DNA of 64,000 nucleotides from Sphingomonas phyllosphaerae FA2 (GTDB lineage Bacteria; Pseudomonadota; Alphaproteobacteria; Sphingomonadales; Sphingomonadaceae): assembly GCF_000427645.1 (NCBI RefSeq), contig NZ_KE386571.1, forward strand, positions 310,001 through 374,000, in the 5' to 3' direction. The stretch's first letter is position 1. Each line of letters opens with the position of its first letter. The notes under the pieces are model-generated. The model ran no database searches, was not told where the DNA came from, and saw only the letters and a program-made list of their open reading frames with translations. Below are positions 52,675 through 61,592 of the stretch, piece by piece. The translations under genes and the position numbers were made by a program.

Positions 52675-53673
52675 TCAGCCGCCGGTCGGCGTCGTCGCAG
52701 GCGACGGAGAGCTGACCCCCGGGGTCGGCACGCCGGCCTGTGCGTCGCCGCCGGTGGTTGCCGGGGTGGACGGAAGCGGCGCGTCGGCCTTCGGTGCGGC
52801 ACCTGTTGCCTCGCCGGGCACCGCCGCGCGCACCGGGGTCGCGACGACCGTCTCGCCGGGCGCGAGCGGCGCGATCGTGGCGGGCGGATTGTCCTTCATC
52901 AGCTTGTAGGCGCGGCTGTACCAGTCGGTGCCGGGGTAATTGGCACCGAGCACCGCGGCCGACTTCTCAGCCTCGTTGCGCACGCCGAGTGCCAGATAGC
53001 CTTCGGTCAACCGCATCAGCGCCTCGGGCGTGTGGGTCGTGGTCTGATATTGATCGACGACGCGACGGAAGCGCAACGTCGCGGCGAGCCACTGGCGACG
53101 ACGCTCGTAGAAGCGACCGATCTCCATCTCCTTGCCCGCAAGGTGGTCGCGGACCAGATCGAGTTTCAGTCGTGCGTCGGCGGCATAGCGCGACGTGGGA
53201 TAACGACGCATCAGCTCGCCGAGCGAATCCAGCGCCTGCTGCGTGATCTTCTGATCGCGGGTCACATCGCTGATCTGCTCGTAATAGCTCATCGCGACGA
53301 GGTAATAAGCGTACGGCGCGTCGCGGTTACCGGGGTGGACCGACAGGAAGCGCTGCGCACCCTGGATCGCCTGCGTATAGTCGCCGCTTAGGTAATAGCT
53401 GAACGACCCCATCAGCTGCGCACGGCGCGCCCATACCGAATAGGGGTGCTGACGCTCGACCTCGTCGAACAGCGCCGCGGCTTCCTTGTAGCGGCCCTGG
53501 TCGAGCCGCTGCTTGGCGGCGGAGTACAGCGTGCCGACGTCGCGGGCGACATAGGGCAGGTCGGCGCGGTTGCGTGAACCGCCCGCACAACCGGCGAGCG
53601 ACACGGCCAAGGCAGCGACAACACCGATCGCGAGCGAGCGGGTAGGGAGCGGGCGAAGGGTGAGGGTACGCAT
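52675..53673 (-). CDS. bamD: Outer-membrane assembly lipoprotein BamD
   Basis: The 332-residue product is the essential TPR lipoprotein of the BAM complex, which inserts beta-barrel proteins. It has a lipobox SLAGC with Cys29 and five TPR units through about residue 245 (YSAAKQRLDQGRYKEAAALFDEVERQHPYS and similar). The conserved APYAYYLVAMSYYEQI and GRFYERRRQWLAATLRFRRVV are present. The last 70 residues are a Pro/Ala/Thr-rich extension found in sphingomonad BamD proteins. It precedes recN on the same strand, a common pairing in alphaproteobacteria. Confidence 0.95.
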   Translation of the reverse strand: MRTLTLRPLPTRSLAIGVVAALAVSLAGCAGGSRNRADLPYVARDVGTLYSAAKQRLDQGRYKEAAALFDEVERQHPYSVWARRAQLMGSFSYYLSGDYTQAIQGAQRFLSVHPGNRDAPYAYYLVAMSYYEQISDVTRDQKITQQALDSLGELMRRYPTSRYAADARLKLDLVRDHLAGKEMEIGRFYERRRQWLAATLRFRRVVDQYQTTTHTPEALMRLTEGYLALGVRNEAEKSAAVLGANYPGTDWYSRAYKLMKDNPPATIAPLAPGETVVATPVRAAVPGEATGAAPKADAPLPSTPATTGGDAQAGVPTPGVSSPSPATTPTGG

Positions 53674-53792
53674 CGCCTTGGCTCTTAGCTTAGAGGAACC
53701 CCCGCGAACAACGGCTTTCGCGCACGCGCAACAGGGGCTAGCGGAAAGGCGTTGATGCGCCCGTCAGCGAACCGGAAGGAAGGATTACGCTC

Positions 53793-54617
53793 ATGCCCGC
53801 GACCCTGCTCGCCACCAAGCGCGTCGAAAAGCCGTGGGGGCGGCATCATCTGTATCCCGGCTTCCCCGATCCGGCGCCGGGCGCGGAGCCGATCGGCGAG
53901 ATCTGGTTCCAGTCGCCGCACCCGGAAGAGCCCGAACTGCTCATCAAATATCTCTTCACCAGCGAGAAGCTGTCGGTCCAGAATCATCCGTCCGACGAGG
54001 AGGCGCACAAGCGCGGCCTGCCGCGCGGCAAGGACGAATGCTGGACGATCCTCGCTGCCGAACCTGATTCGACGATCGCGGTCGGGCCGCTCGCGCCGAT
54101 GACCCGCGAGGAGCTGCGCGCCTCCGCCGAGGACGGCAGCCTCGAGCACAAGCTCGACTGGAAGCCCGTGAAGGCCGGAGACTTTTACTACTCCCATTCG
54201 GGCGTCATCCACGCGATCGGCGCGGGGTTGACGCTGATCGAGGTGCAGCAGAATTCAGACACGACATACCGGCTGTTCGATTACGGGCGCCCGCGTGAGC
54301 TGCACCTGGACGACGGTGTCGCGGTCGCCGAACTCACGCCCTATGTCGCGCCGCCGCAGCCGGGCGAGGCCGCGCCGGGCCGCAAGATCATGGTGGAAGG
54401 CCCCAAATTCGTTCTGGAGCGCTGGACCGGCGGTCAACGTCAGATCGCGCTTCCCGAGGGGAAGACCGGCTGGCTGGTGCCGATCCGCGGCGAAGGCGCG
54501 GTCGGCGGCATCGCCTGGAAGGCGGGTGAATGCGTGATGGTGACGGGCAACGAACAACTCCACGCGTCCGAGGATGCCGACCTGCTGTTCGCCTATCCGG
54601 GCGATCAACGGCTGTAA
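53793..54617 (+). CDS. Class I mannose-6-phosphate isomerase family protein
   Basis: The 274-residue product is a cupin phosphomannose isomerase, which interconverts mannose-6-phosphate and fructose-6-phosphate for GDP-mannose and polysaccharide synthesis. The zinc-binding region is VQNHPSDEEAH around residues 62-72. The second half has FYYSHSGVIHAIGAGLTLIEVQQNSDTTYRLFDYGR in outline, with metal-binding His and conserved Arg. It opens KPWGRHHLYPGF. The shorter length relative to E. coli ManA is usual for this bacterial class. The start ATG 53793 follows GGAAGGAAGGA. No manC or algC gene is nearby. Confidence 0.9.
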   Translation: MPATLLATKRVEKPWGRHHLYPGFPDPAPGAEPIGEIWFQSPHPEEPELLIKYLFTSEKLSVQNHPSDEEAHKRGLPRGKDECWTILAAEPDSTIAVGPLAPMTREELRASAEDGSLEHKLDWKPVKAGDFYYSHSGVIHAIGAGLTLIEVQQNSDTTYRLFDYGRPRELHLDDGVAVAELTPYVAPPQPGEAAPGRKIMVEGPKFVLERWTGGQRQIALPEGKTGWLVPIRGEGAVGGIAWKAGECVMVTGNEQLHASEDADLLFAYPGDQRL

Positions 54618-54703
54618 TCGGCGCATCCACGGCCGAGCGCGTATGCGACCATAACCATGTTGCATTGCCGCGATTTTTCCTGTGATATTTCCATGAAAAG
54701 CGC

Positions 54704-54718
54704 CCGGCCATTGGCCGG
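54704..54718. promoter_or_regulatory. Palindrome just upstream of the PAS-winged-helix gene
   Basis: CCGGCCATTGGCCGG is a perfect 7-base inverted repeat with a one-base centre, 12 bp before the start codon. A weak promoter-like pair (TTGCAT at 54660 and TGATAT at 54683, 17 bp apart) lies upstream. It may be an autoregulatory site. Confidence 0.45.
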
Positions 54719-54730
54719 TGCGCCACAACA

Positions 54731-55444
54731 ATGGACAGGGAAATCGGGGACATGGATCGGGCCGTCGACCGGGCCGGGGCACGGAAATTGCTGTGTTGTC
54801 TGACCGACGAGCATCTGCGCATTGTCGATGCCGACGAGGACTATGGCGTGGCGCTCGGCTATGCGCGTGATGCGCTGGTCGGGCGTGACGTGCTGGAGCT
54901 AACCCACCCCGACGACCGGCAGGTCAATCGGGAGCGGGCCGATGCGCTGATCGCCGGTGGCACGCCGTTTTCGATCACGAAGCGCTATCTGGGGGCGGAC
55001 GGTCGAGCGCTCTGGGTAACCAATCATATCAGCCTGTTCCACGCCGGGAACACGCGGCGGATGATGGCGACGGTCGAGTTGATCGACGGTCCGCCGCCCG
55101 AGGACGAGACGCGGCTGCTGCGCAAGGCGGCGGAGCGCATCCTCGCCAAGCGCCGGTTGCGGGCGCATTATTTCGAGGACGAGATGTTCGGGGAGCCGGC
55201 CTTCGACCTGTTGCTGGATCTTTACGCACAGGATCTGGCGGGGCGCGATAGCTATACCACCAGTGCCGCGGTCGCGTCGGGGGCGTCGCTCACCACGGCG
55301 TTGCGCCAGATCGCGATGCTGGTCGATCGAGGCCTGATCGCGCGCGACCCGGACCCGAGCGATCGCCGCCGTGTCCGGTTGCGGATGACCACGCCGGGAG
55401 CGGCGCGGATGCGCGACTATCTGCTTGCGGCGGAACGGCTTTAA
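54731..55444 (+). CDS. PAS-domain winged-helix (MarR-like) regulator
   Basis: The 237-residue product joins an N-terminal PAS fold (residues about 20-120: VDADEDYGVALGYARDALVGRDVLELTHPDDRQ, then ITKRYLGADGRALWVTNHISLF) to a C-terminal winged helix (DSYTTSAAVASGASLTTALRQIAMLVDRGLIARDPDPSDRRRVRLRMT in outline, about residues 175-225). This makes it a one-component sensor that probably binds a ligand or cofactor in PAS and DNA through the MarR-like domain. There is no kinase or receiver domain. It stands alone, with a palindrome just upstream of its start. The target genes are unknown. Confidence 0.85.
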   Translation: MDREIGDMDRAVDRAGARKLLCCLTDEHLRIVDADEDYGVALGYARDALVGRDVLELTHPDDRQVNRERADALIAGGTPFSITKRYLGADGRALWVTNHISLFHAGNTRRMMATVELIDGPPPEDETRLLRKAAERILAKRRLRAHYFEDEMFGEPAFDLLLDLYAQDLAGRDSYTTSAAVASGASLTTALRQIAMLVDRGLIARDPDPSDRRRVRLRMTTPGAARMRDYLLAAERL

Positions 55445-55470
55445 CGACCCGATGTTTGCGAAGGTTGCGC

Positions 55471-57774
55471 CTAGCGCAGGCGTTCGATCGCCTGCGCCAG
55501 CGCGACGTAGAGCTTGCCCATGTCCGACGACAGCAGCGTCACGCCGAGCGGCGAGGCGTCGGGCTGCGCCAGGATCGTGCGCAACATCGCCTCGAAGTCG
55601 TGAATGTAGCGATTCACTTGCTCGCGGAAGTTGCCATCCTCGTCGTACAAACGTGCCACATCGCGCTGTTCGGAGCCGTCGAGCAACCGCACCGCGCGCC
55701 GAGTGAAGACGCCGCGATCGCCCTTGAGATAGGCGGCCCAGGCGCTGTCCGAAATTTCCGGCGCGAAGGTGCGGGTGAGATCGATCGACGCCGAGTTAAG
55801 CGACTCGATCAGCAGCGAGGCACGCCGCGCAAAGGTGTCGCGCTCGTTCTCCTCATTGGCCGTCCGGGCTTCCTCGAGCCGGCGATCGATGAGCGCGATC
55901 GTCGATTCGATCTCCTCAAGCTGCGTCTGCAACCGTTCGCCCGCGCGGCTGGCGGCGACCACCGCGGTTTCTGAGATCCGCGCGACCTGCTCGACCTGCT
56001 TCTGCACGCCGCTTTCCACCGCACGTTCCAGCGCGGCGACGCCGGCGCTCTCCAATGCGCTCGCCGCCTCGGGGATGACGCGCGTCAGCGCCTCGCGGGC
56101 ATGATCGGCGGCGGCCGCAGCGGTTTCGCGGACGCGCAGCAGCGCCTCCAGCAAGCGCGGAGCGGCTTCCTCGGCCAGATCGTCGGCGCGACGGGTGGCA
56201 TCCTGAACCGCGTCGCCGATCAGCCCGGCCTGCGCGCGACCGCGCTCCAGTCCCTCACTGAGCCGCGTCGTCAGCGTCTCGACGGTTTCGCGTTGCTCGG
56301 CGACGACCTGCGCGACCGCCTCGATCGCGTCGTGCGTGCTTTCGGCGGCAGTGACGAGCGCCAGCAGCTCGGGCTTGGCGGCGACGATCACCTGCTTGGT
56401 GGAGCCGACACGCGATTCGAGCCGCGCGATCGCGTCGGGCATCGTCTCGTCCATCTCGCGCGCCGCCGCGTCGAGCGCGACGAGCAGATGCTCGGTGGTG
56501 GCGATCGTGCGTTCCGCGGTGTTGTTACCACTGTCCATTGCCGCGATCAGCGCCTCGGTGGTCGCCTGAAGCGCGCTGATGGTGGCGGCCAATTGCCGGC
56601 TGCGCTCGGTGCCGTCGGTGTGAAGCGCGTCGAAGCGCGCGCCGGCCTGGTCGATCGCATCGTCGAGCGTGCTGAACAGCATCTCGCCCGCGCCGCGTTG
56701 CGCATCCAGTCGCGCGGCGATCCGCTCGATCACGACCTCGACCAGCGCAATCCGTTCGCCGAGCGCCTCGGCGCTGCCGCGCGCCGCATGGTCGAGCGCC
56801 TGCTGGCTGGCGGTGACCATCGCCAGCATCGCCTCGCCCTGCGCGACGATCCCCTTGCGCGATTCGTCGATTGCGGTGGCGGTGCGCTCCAGCAACGCAT
56901 CGACCGCGACCGCGGCGTCGGAGGTGACGCCCTCCAGCCGCAGCCCGGCAGTGGCGCTGGTCGCCTCCATCCGCTGCATATAGGCGGCGAGCTTTTCGGC
57001 CGCGCCGCCCGCGACGCTTTCCGCCTCGCGGCCGCGCGCGGCGAGCGCGGCGACCTGCGCATCGAGCGCGGCGCTGTGTTCGTAGGCGACCAATCCGGCC
57101 TGATCGATCGTCGACGCCAGCGTGCGCGTCTCGTCGGTGGCGCGCGGCAACGCGCCGAGCAGCGCATCGAGCTGCTCGGCGGCGTGGCCGGTGGCGCTCG
57201 ACAGCGCGCGGGCATGGGTGTCGGCGCGCGCGATCTCGGCCGACAGATCGTCGCCGATCGCCGCCAGGCGGGCCGTCGCGGCCTCGCCGAGCGCCGTCAG
57301 CAACCGCACCTGTTCGGCGAGCGCCGAGCGACGCGCCTCGATCTCGTCGCCGAGCGCGGCGACCGCGCTTTCGAGCGCTGCCGATTCGATCCGCATCGCG
57401 CGCGCGGTCGCGCCGAAGCGGCGGGCCTCCGCATCGCTGGTCCGCAGCGTCAGCAGCCAGACGATCCCGGCCAGCGCCGGGACGGTCGCGATCGCGGCAC
57501 CGAATTGCGCGAGCGCGAGCGGCGGCATCGTCGTCAGCGCGTCACGCGCGATCCACAGCAAGGCGACGATCCAGACCGTCGCGATCGCCATCGCGACCCA
57601 TCCCAGCACGGCACGACGCCGCAGTGGCGCATCGGCACCGTCGTCATCGGAAAAGACGGGATCGGTCACAAATTCCTGCGGCTCCGCGAAATGCGTCGGG
57701 ACGAATGGCTCTGCTGGCGTCTCTGCGCCCGCTGGTCGAATGTCGAAAATGGAAGACGGCCCCCCGTTCATCAT
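55471..57774 (-). CDS. Membrane-anchored long coiled-coil protein, unknown function
   Basis: The 767-residue product has a cytoplasmic acidic/Pro N-terminus of about 50 residues, two membrane helices (about 55-77 and 85-110), and about 520 residues of nearly continuous Ala/Glu/Arg-rich heptad helix. It ends with a conserved-looking folded end (DSAWAAYLKGDRGVFTRRAVRLLDGSEQRD, LLSSDMGKLYVALAQAIERLR). The helix resembles methyl-accepting or apolipoprotein-like rods but has no HAMP domain or receptor signature. A structural role in the envelope, division or chromosome positioning is possible but not shown. It is divergent from the next gene. Confidence 0.8.
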   Translation of the reverse strand: MMNGGPSSIFDIRPAGAETPAEPFVPTHFAEPQEFVTDPVFSDDDGADAPLRRRAVLGWVAMAIATVWIVALLWIARDALTTMPPLALAQFGAAIATVPALAGIVWLLTLRTSDAEARRFGATARAMRIESAALESAVAALGDEIEARRSALAEQVRLLTALGEAATARLAAIGDDLSAEIARADTHARALSSATGHAAEQLDALLGALPRATDETRTLASTIDQAGLVAYEHSAALDAQVAALAARGREAESVAGGAAEKLAAYMQRMEATSATAGLRLEGVTSDAAVAVDALLERTATAIDESRKGIVAQGEAMLAMVTASQQALDHAARGSAEALGERIALVEVVIERIAARLDAQRGAGEMLFSTLDDAIDQAGARFDALHTDGTERSRQLAATISALQATTEALIAAMDSGNNTAERTIATTEHLLVALDAAAREMDETMPDAIARLESRVGSTKQVIVAAKPELLALVTAAESTHDAIEAVAQVVAEQRETVETLTTRLSEGLERGRAQAGLIGDAVQDATRRADDLAEEAAPRLLEALLRVRETAAAAADHAREALTRVIPEAASALESAGVAALERAVESGVQKQVEQVARISETAVVAASRAGERLQTQLEEIESTIALIDRRLEEARTANEENERDTFARRASLLIESLNSASIDLTRTFAPEISDSAWAAYLKGDRGVFTRRAVRLLDGSEQRDVARLYDEDGNFREQVNRYIHDFEAMLRTILAQPDASPLGVTLLSSDMGKLYVALAQAIERLR

Positions 57775-57896
57775 GCGGGTGTAACACGTTTACCGTTTCC
57801 GGGAACCCGTTTCGGGCGCGATCCGCCGCTCGGTTCGGCGCAAGCGACGGTCGTGTCGGGGATTGTTGCCAGTCCCTCGACACCACCCTAACAGCC

Positions 57897-59075
57897 ATGC
57901 CCATGCTGGCTGGCCTGTTATTCGCGACCCACGAAGCGGAGGATCGCTCCGGGATGCTCGCGGCCACGCTGCCGTTCGCGGCGGCGACGCTGATCGAATA
58001 TCAGGCGCGGTTGCTGGTGGCGTGCGACGCGGCGCAGATCGTGGTGGTCGTCTCGCGCCTTACGCCCGAGCTGATCGGCGCGCTGGCGCGGATCGGACGG
58101 CGCGGGGTGGCGGTGGATACCGTGCGCAGTGCCGCCGACGCTCTCGCCAAGCTGCACCCGCTGGCTCGCGTGGTGATGATCGCCGACGGGCTGGTCACGA
58201 CCGAGGACGTCGTCAGCCGAATGGCGGGCGAGGCGGGCGATGCGTTGCTGGTGGTGCCGGGCACGCAGGCGGCGACCACATACGAGCGCGTCGGCGGCGG
58301 AGCCGCCTGGGCCGGGGTGGCGCGGATCGACGCGGGCCGCGTCGCCGATGCCGCGCGGCTGCCCGAGGATTACGACCTGCAATCGACCTTGCTCCACGCC
58401 GCCGAACAGGCCGGCGCGCGGCACGTGACGCTGCGGCTGGACAATATGGCGATGGGGCATGGCATCGAGCGCCGTGCCGTCGCGCTGGAGGAACGCGGCC
58501 GCGCGGTGCTGTCCGCGTCGATGGCGGTGCGGCCGAGCTGGTTCGAGCGGCTGGTGCTCCGCCCGCTGGCGCGGATGGCGATCCCGTGGATCGCACGGCA
58601 CGGGATCGGCACCGAGGCGTGCAGCGCCGGCGCAGGGGCCGCGATGCTGGCGGGATTGGTGACGGTCGGCGCCGGCTTCACCGGTGTCGGGCTCGCGCTG
58701 GTGCTGGTCAGCGTGCTTGCCGCCGAGCTGGCGGGGGCGCTGGCGCTGTTCCGCGACGAGCCGGGACTGCTGCGCGCGAACCGCGCGGCGATCCTGATCG
58801 CGCCGGCGCTAGCGGTGTTGCTGCTGGCGCATGTCGTCGATGGCGCGGCGGCGACGACGACCGCGCGGTTGCTCGCGCTGCTCGCGCTGGTGGCGGGCGG
58901 TGTCGGAGAGCGCGCCGCGAGCGCGCGCGGACGCCAGCCGTGGTGGGGTGTGGCACCGGCATATCTGGCGGTGCTGACGCTGTTTTCGCTGCTCGGCTAT
59001 CCGACGATCGGGATCGCGGTGGTCGCCGGGTACGCCGTCGCAACGCTGATCGCGGCGGTCGAACGACTTCGCTAG
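57897..59075 (+). CDS. Uncharacterised protein: nucleotidyltransferase-like N-terminus plus membrane domain
   Basis: The 392-residue product begins MPMLAGLLFATHEAEDRSGMLAA. The first 200 residues look like an alpha-beta fold with a Rossmann-like rhythm (LPFAAATLIEYQARLLVACDAAQIVVVV, VVMIADGLVTTEDVVSR), somewhat like sugar nucleotidyltransferases. However, the usual GGxGTRL loop is missing. The second half (about 215-392) has several Ala/Leu/Val membrane helices and no CDP-alcohol phosphotransferase motif. I do not know its function. It is 40 bp upstream of the DUF2336-kinase pair and may share their transcript. Confidence 0.7.
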   Translation: MPMLAGLLFATHEAEDRSGMLAATLPFAAATLIEYQARLLVACDAAQIVVVVSRLTPELIGALARIGRRGVAVDTVRSAADALAKLHPLARVVMIADGLVTTEDVVSRMAGEAGDALLVVPGTQAATTYERVGGGAAWAGVARIDAGRVADAARLPEDYDLQSTLLHAAEQAGARHVTLRLDNMAMGHGIERRAVALEERGRAVLSASMAVRPSWFERLVLRPLARMAIPWIARHGIGTEACSAGAGAAMLAGLVTVGAGFTGVGLALVLVSVLAAELAGALALFRDEPGLLRANRAAILIAPALAVLLLAHVVDGAAATTTARLLALLALVAGGVGERAASARGRQPWWGVAPAYLAVLTLFSLLGYPTIGIAVVAGYAVATLIAAVERLR

Positions 59076-59115
59076 ACTTAGCCGTGCTTTAACGAACCCC
59101 GGATAAGGGAGGAGC

Positions 59116-60216
59116 ATGTCGGCCTCCTCTCCTCATGCCAGCGTCATGGGCGATCCTGCGCGGCTTGCATCCTGTGCGGCCGACGCCGAACGCGCGGCGG
59201 AGCAGCGTCTGTTCGTCGCGGTCGAGGATATTTTCCTCTCGCAGCCGGGCCGGCTCGACGATCGCACGCGCGCGGCGACGCTGCGGCTGGCCGAGGCGAC
59301 GATCGGCGCGACCGAGCAGCAGATTTCGGGCGACGCGGCGCGCACGCTGATGGCGGCGGGGCGGCGCGAGGCGGCGGCCGTGCTGGGATCGAATCGCTCG
59401 CTGGCGTGGCCGCGGCTGCTGGATGCCGGATTGATGCGCGATACCGACCTGATCGGGGCGCTGATCGCGCAGGCGCGGGTCGATCTGCTCGACGAATCGC
59501 TCGCGGCGTTGCGCGCGCCGGATGCGGGGCCGACGCTGGTGACGATGCTGATCGAGCGCGGCGACGCGGCGCAGCGCGCGGCAGCGAGCGATTACCTGTT
59601 GGCCGACGGGAAGCGGCGGATGGGGGTCGAGGGCCGACAGGCGATCCTGCCGGCGGCGGCGCAGGCGCGGATCGCCTGGTGGGTCGCCGCGGCGCTGCGC
59701 GAGCAACTGGGGGCGGAGGGCGGCGCGGTGGCGGACGCGGCGCTGTGTGAAGCGGCGCAACGGCGGATCGCGCGCGCCAACGAAGGCCAGATGCGCGACG
59801 CCGCGGCGCGGCTGGTCCATGCCCTGTCGCCGACGGTCGCGGAGCGCGGGGCCCTGATGGTCCGCGCGCTGGAGAGTGCGCGGACGCCGTTGTTCGCGGC
59901 ATTGCTGGCCGAGGCGATCGGCGTCGATGCCGAGGCGGCGCTGTCGCTGGTGCTCGATTCGACCAGCGATCGCTTGTGGCTGGCGTTGCGCGCGGCGGCG
60001 CTGGACCGCGATGCGATCGCGCGCGCCGGCTTCCTGTTGTCGGAGGCGGATCGCGAACGCGACGTGACGATGCTGATCGAGGTGCTCGATCCGTTGGCGG
60101 CGCTCGATCCCACAGCGGCGGCGGCGGCGATCGCGACCTTGCGGCTGCCGGGCGACTTCCGCGCGGCGGTGCGCGCGCTGGCGGCGCGGGCACCGGCGGG
60201 GCGGGCGGGGATGTGA
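59116..60216 (+). CDS. DUF2336 domain protein
   Basis: The 366-residue product fits the DUF2336 family of alphaproteobacterial helical-repeat proteins. The pattern is RLFVAVEDIFLSQPGRLDDRTRAA, DAARTLMAAGRREAAAVL, and later repeated helices of the type AAARLVHALSPTVAERG and LAEAIGVDAEAALSLVL. Proteins of this family are usually uncharacterised; some lie next to signalling genes. Its last codon overlaps the start of the histidine kinase gene by one base (TGATG), so the two are produced together and may interact. Confidence 0.85.
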   Translation: MSASSPHASVMGDPARLASCAADAERAAEQRLFVAVEDIFLSQPGRLDDRTRAATLRLAEATIGATEQQISGDAARTLMAAGRREAAAVLGSNRSLAWPRLLDAGLMRDTDLIGALIAQARVDLLDESLAALRAPDAGPTLVTMLIERGDAAQRAAASDYLLADGKRRMGVEGRQAILPAAAQARIAWWVAAALREQLGAEGGAVADAALCEAAQRRIARANEGQMRDAAARLVHALSPTVAERGALMVRALESARTPLFAALLAEAIGVDAEAALSLVLDSTSDRLWLALRAAALDRDAIARAGFLLSEADRERDVTMLIEVLDPLAALDPTAAAAAIATLRLPGDFRAAVRALAARAPAGRAGM

Positions 60217-61592
60217 TGCGCGGCGCCTTCCACGCCTTGCTCGATACCGACGACCGTGTGCTGAGCGGCGATGCGTGCTTCGCGGAGCTGAACGATCGCG
60301 CGGGCGGGCGGATCGGTGCCGCGCTGGCGCTGGCGGCGGTCGCGGCGCTGGTGCGGATCGCGCGCGGGCTGCGCGTCCCGGTCGCGCGCACGATCGCGAT
60401 CGGCGACGACGAGAGCGATGGCGACTGGCATGTTCGCGCAGTGCCCGATGCGGACGGGACGGTGGCGCTGGCGGCGACGCTGTTGCGCGAGCGGCCGTGC
60501 GCGACATCGTCGGCCGGCGCGATCGTCGCCGCGGAGCCGCCCGCCGACGCCGCCTGGTCGTGGGAGGTCGACAGCGGCCTGCGGATCACGCGCGTCGATG
60601 CGGTCGCGATGGCGCGGCACGGGATCGATCCGGTGGCGGTGCTGGGGCAGCCGCTGACGACGCTGTTCGTGCTGGAGGCGCGCGGCGATGGCGCGATGCC
60701 GCTGCTCGAATCGGTATCGAACGTGCGCGATTTCGGCGGGCAGGCGGCGGTGGTACGGGCCAGCGGCGCGCGGGTCGCGCTGGCGGGGCGCGTCCGCTAC
60801 GACGCGGCGGGCGGGTTCGCGGGGTTCGTCGGTGGCGTCTACACCGGGGTCGCCGCCGGGGTGCGCGACGGGCTGACCGGCGCCTTCAACGCGCGGCTGC
60901 ACCGTGTGCTGCGTGCGCCGCTCGACACGATCATCACGCAGGCCGAAAGCATCAGCGGCGCCGACGAGGCGGGCGTCGGGGCGCATTATCGCGACTATGC
61001 CGCGGACATCGCCAGCGCCGGTCGGCACCTGATGGGGCTGGTCGACGATCTCGTCGACATGGAGGCGATCGAACGCGGCGATCTGGTCGTCGCGCGCATG
61101 CCGCTCGATCTGGCGGCGGTCGCGCGCGAGGGGGCGGGGTTGCTGGCGGCACGCGCAGCGGCGCGCGCGGTGACGATCGCGCCGCTGGCGGGCGAGGCGA
61201 GCGCGATGGCGCTGGGCGATTACCGGCGCGCGTTGCAGATCGTCCTCAACCTGCTCGGCAATGCGATCGATTACTCGCCCGAGGGCGGGGTGGTGCGGAT
61301 GCGGGCCAAGCGCCGCGACGCGCAGGTGCGGCTGCTGGTGGCCGACGAGGGACGCGGGATCGCGCCGCCCGAGCAGGCGCGGATTTTCGAGAAGTTCGTG
61401 CGCGGCGATGACAGCGTGCCGGGGGGCAGTGGCCTCGGCCTCTATATCGCGCGGCGGCTGGCTCAGGCGATGGACGGGGCGCTGACCGTCGAAAGCGAGC
61501 TCGGGCAGGGCGCGTGCTTCACGCTCGCGCTGCCCGCCGCTTCAGCGCAGGCGCCGGGCGAGCAGGATCAGCAGCAAGCCGAAGATCGCTAG
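60216..61592 (+). CDS. Sensor histidine kinase with altered phosphoacceptor box
   Basis: The 458-residue product has an N-terminal region without clear membrane helices, a possible PAS-like middle, then a HisKA-like dimerisation helix and a full HATPase domain. The ATPase has N-box QIVLNLLGNAIDYSPEGG, G1 ADEGRGIA, F-box FEKFVRG and G2 GGSGLGLYIARRL. In the H-box the sequence is RLHRVLRAPLD: five residues before the Pro, where His is expected, there is Arg230, and His229 lies one position earlier. It may use the shifted His or act as a non-autophosphorylating partner. It is coupled to the DUF2336 gene; no response regulator is adjacent. Its 3' end overlaps a convergent small gene. Confidence 0.88.
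   Translation: MRGAFHALLDTDDRVLSGDACFAELNDRAGGRIGAALALAAVAALVRIARGLRVPVARTIAIGDDESDGDWHVRAVPDADGTVALAATLLRERPCATSSAGAIVAAEPPADAAWSWEVDSGLRITRVDAVAMARHGIDPVAVLGQPLTTLFVLEARGDGAMPLLESVSNVRDFGGQAAVVRASGARVALAGRVRYDAAGGFAGFVGGVYTGVAAGVRDGLTGAFNARLHRVLRAPLDTIITQAESISGADEAGVGAHYRDYAADIASAGRHLMGLVDDLVDMEAIERGDLVVARMPLDLAAVAREGAGLLAARAAARAVTIAPLAGEASAMALGDYRRALQIVLNLLGNAIDYSPEGGVVRMRAKRRDAQVRLLVADEGRGIAPPEQARIFEKFVRGDDSVPGGSGLGLYIARRLAQAMDGALTVESELGQGACFTLALPAASAQAPGEQDQQQAEDR

Noticed and set aside
50883..52715. A 610-codon plus-strand frame opposite recN
   Set aside because: Shadow of recN; no start context or family.
56101..57891. A 596-codon plus-strand frame opposite the coiled-coil protein
   Set aside because: It is Arg/Gly/Asp-rich with no domain. 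The minus-strand frame has sensible membrane helices and heptads.
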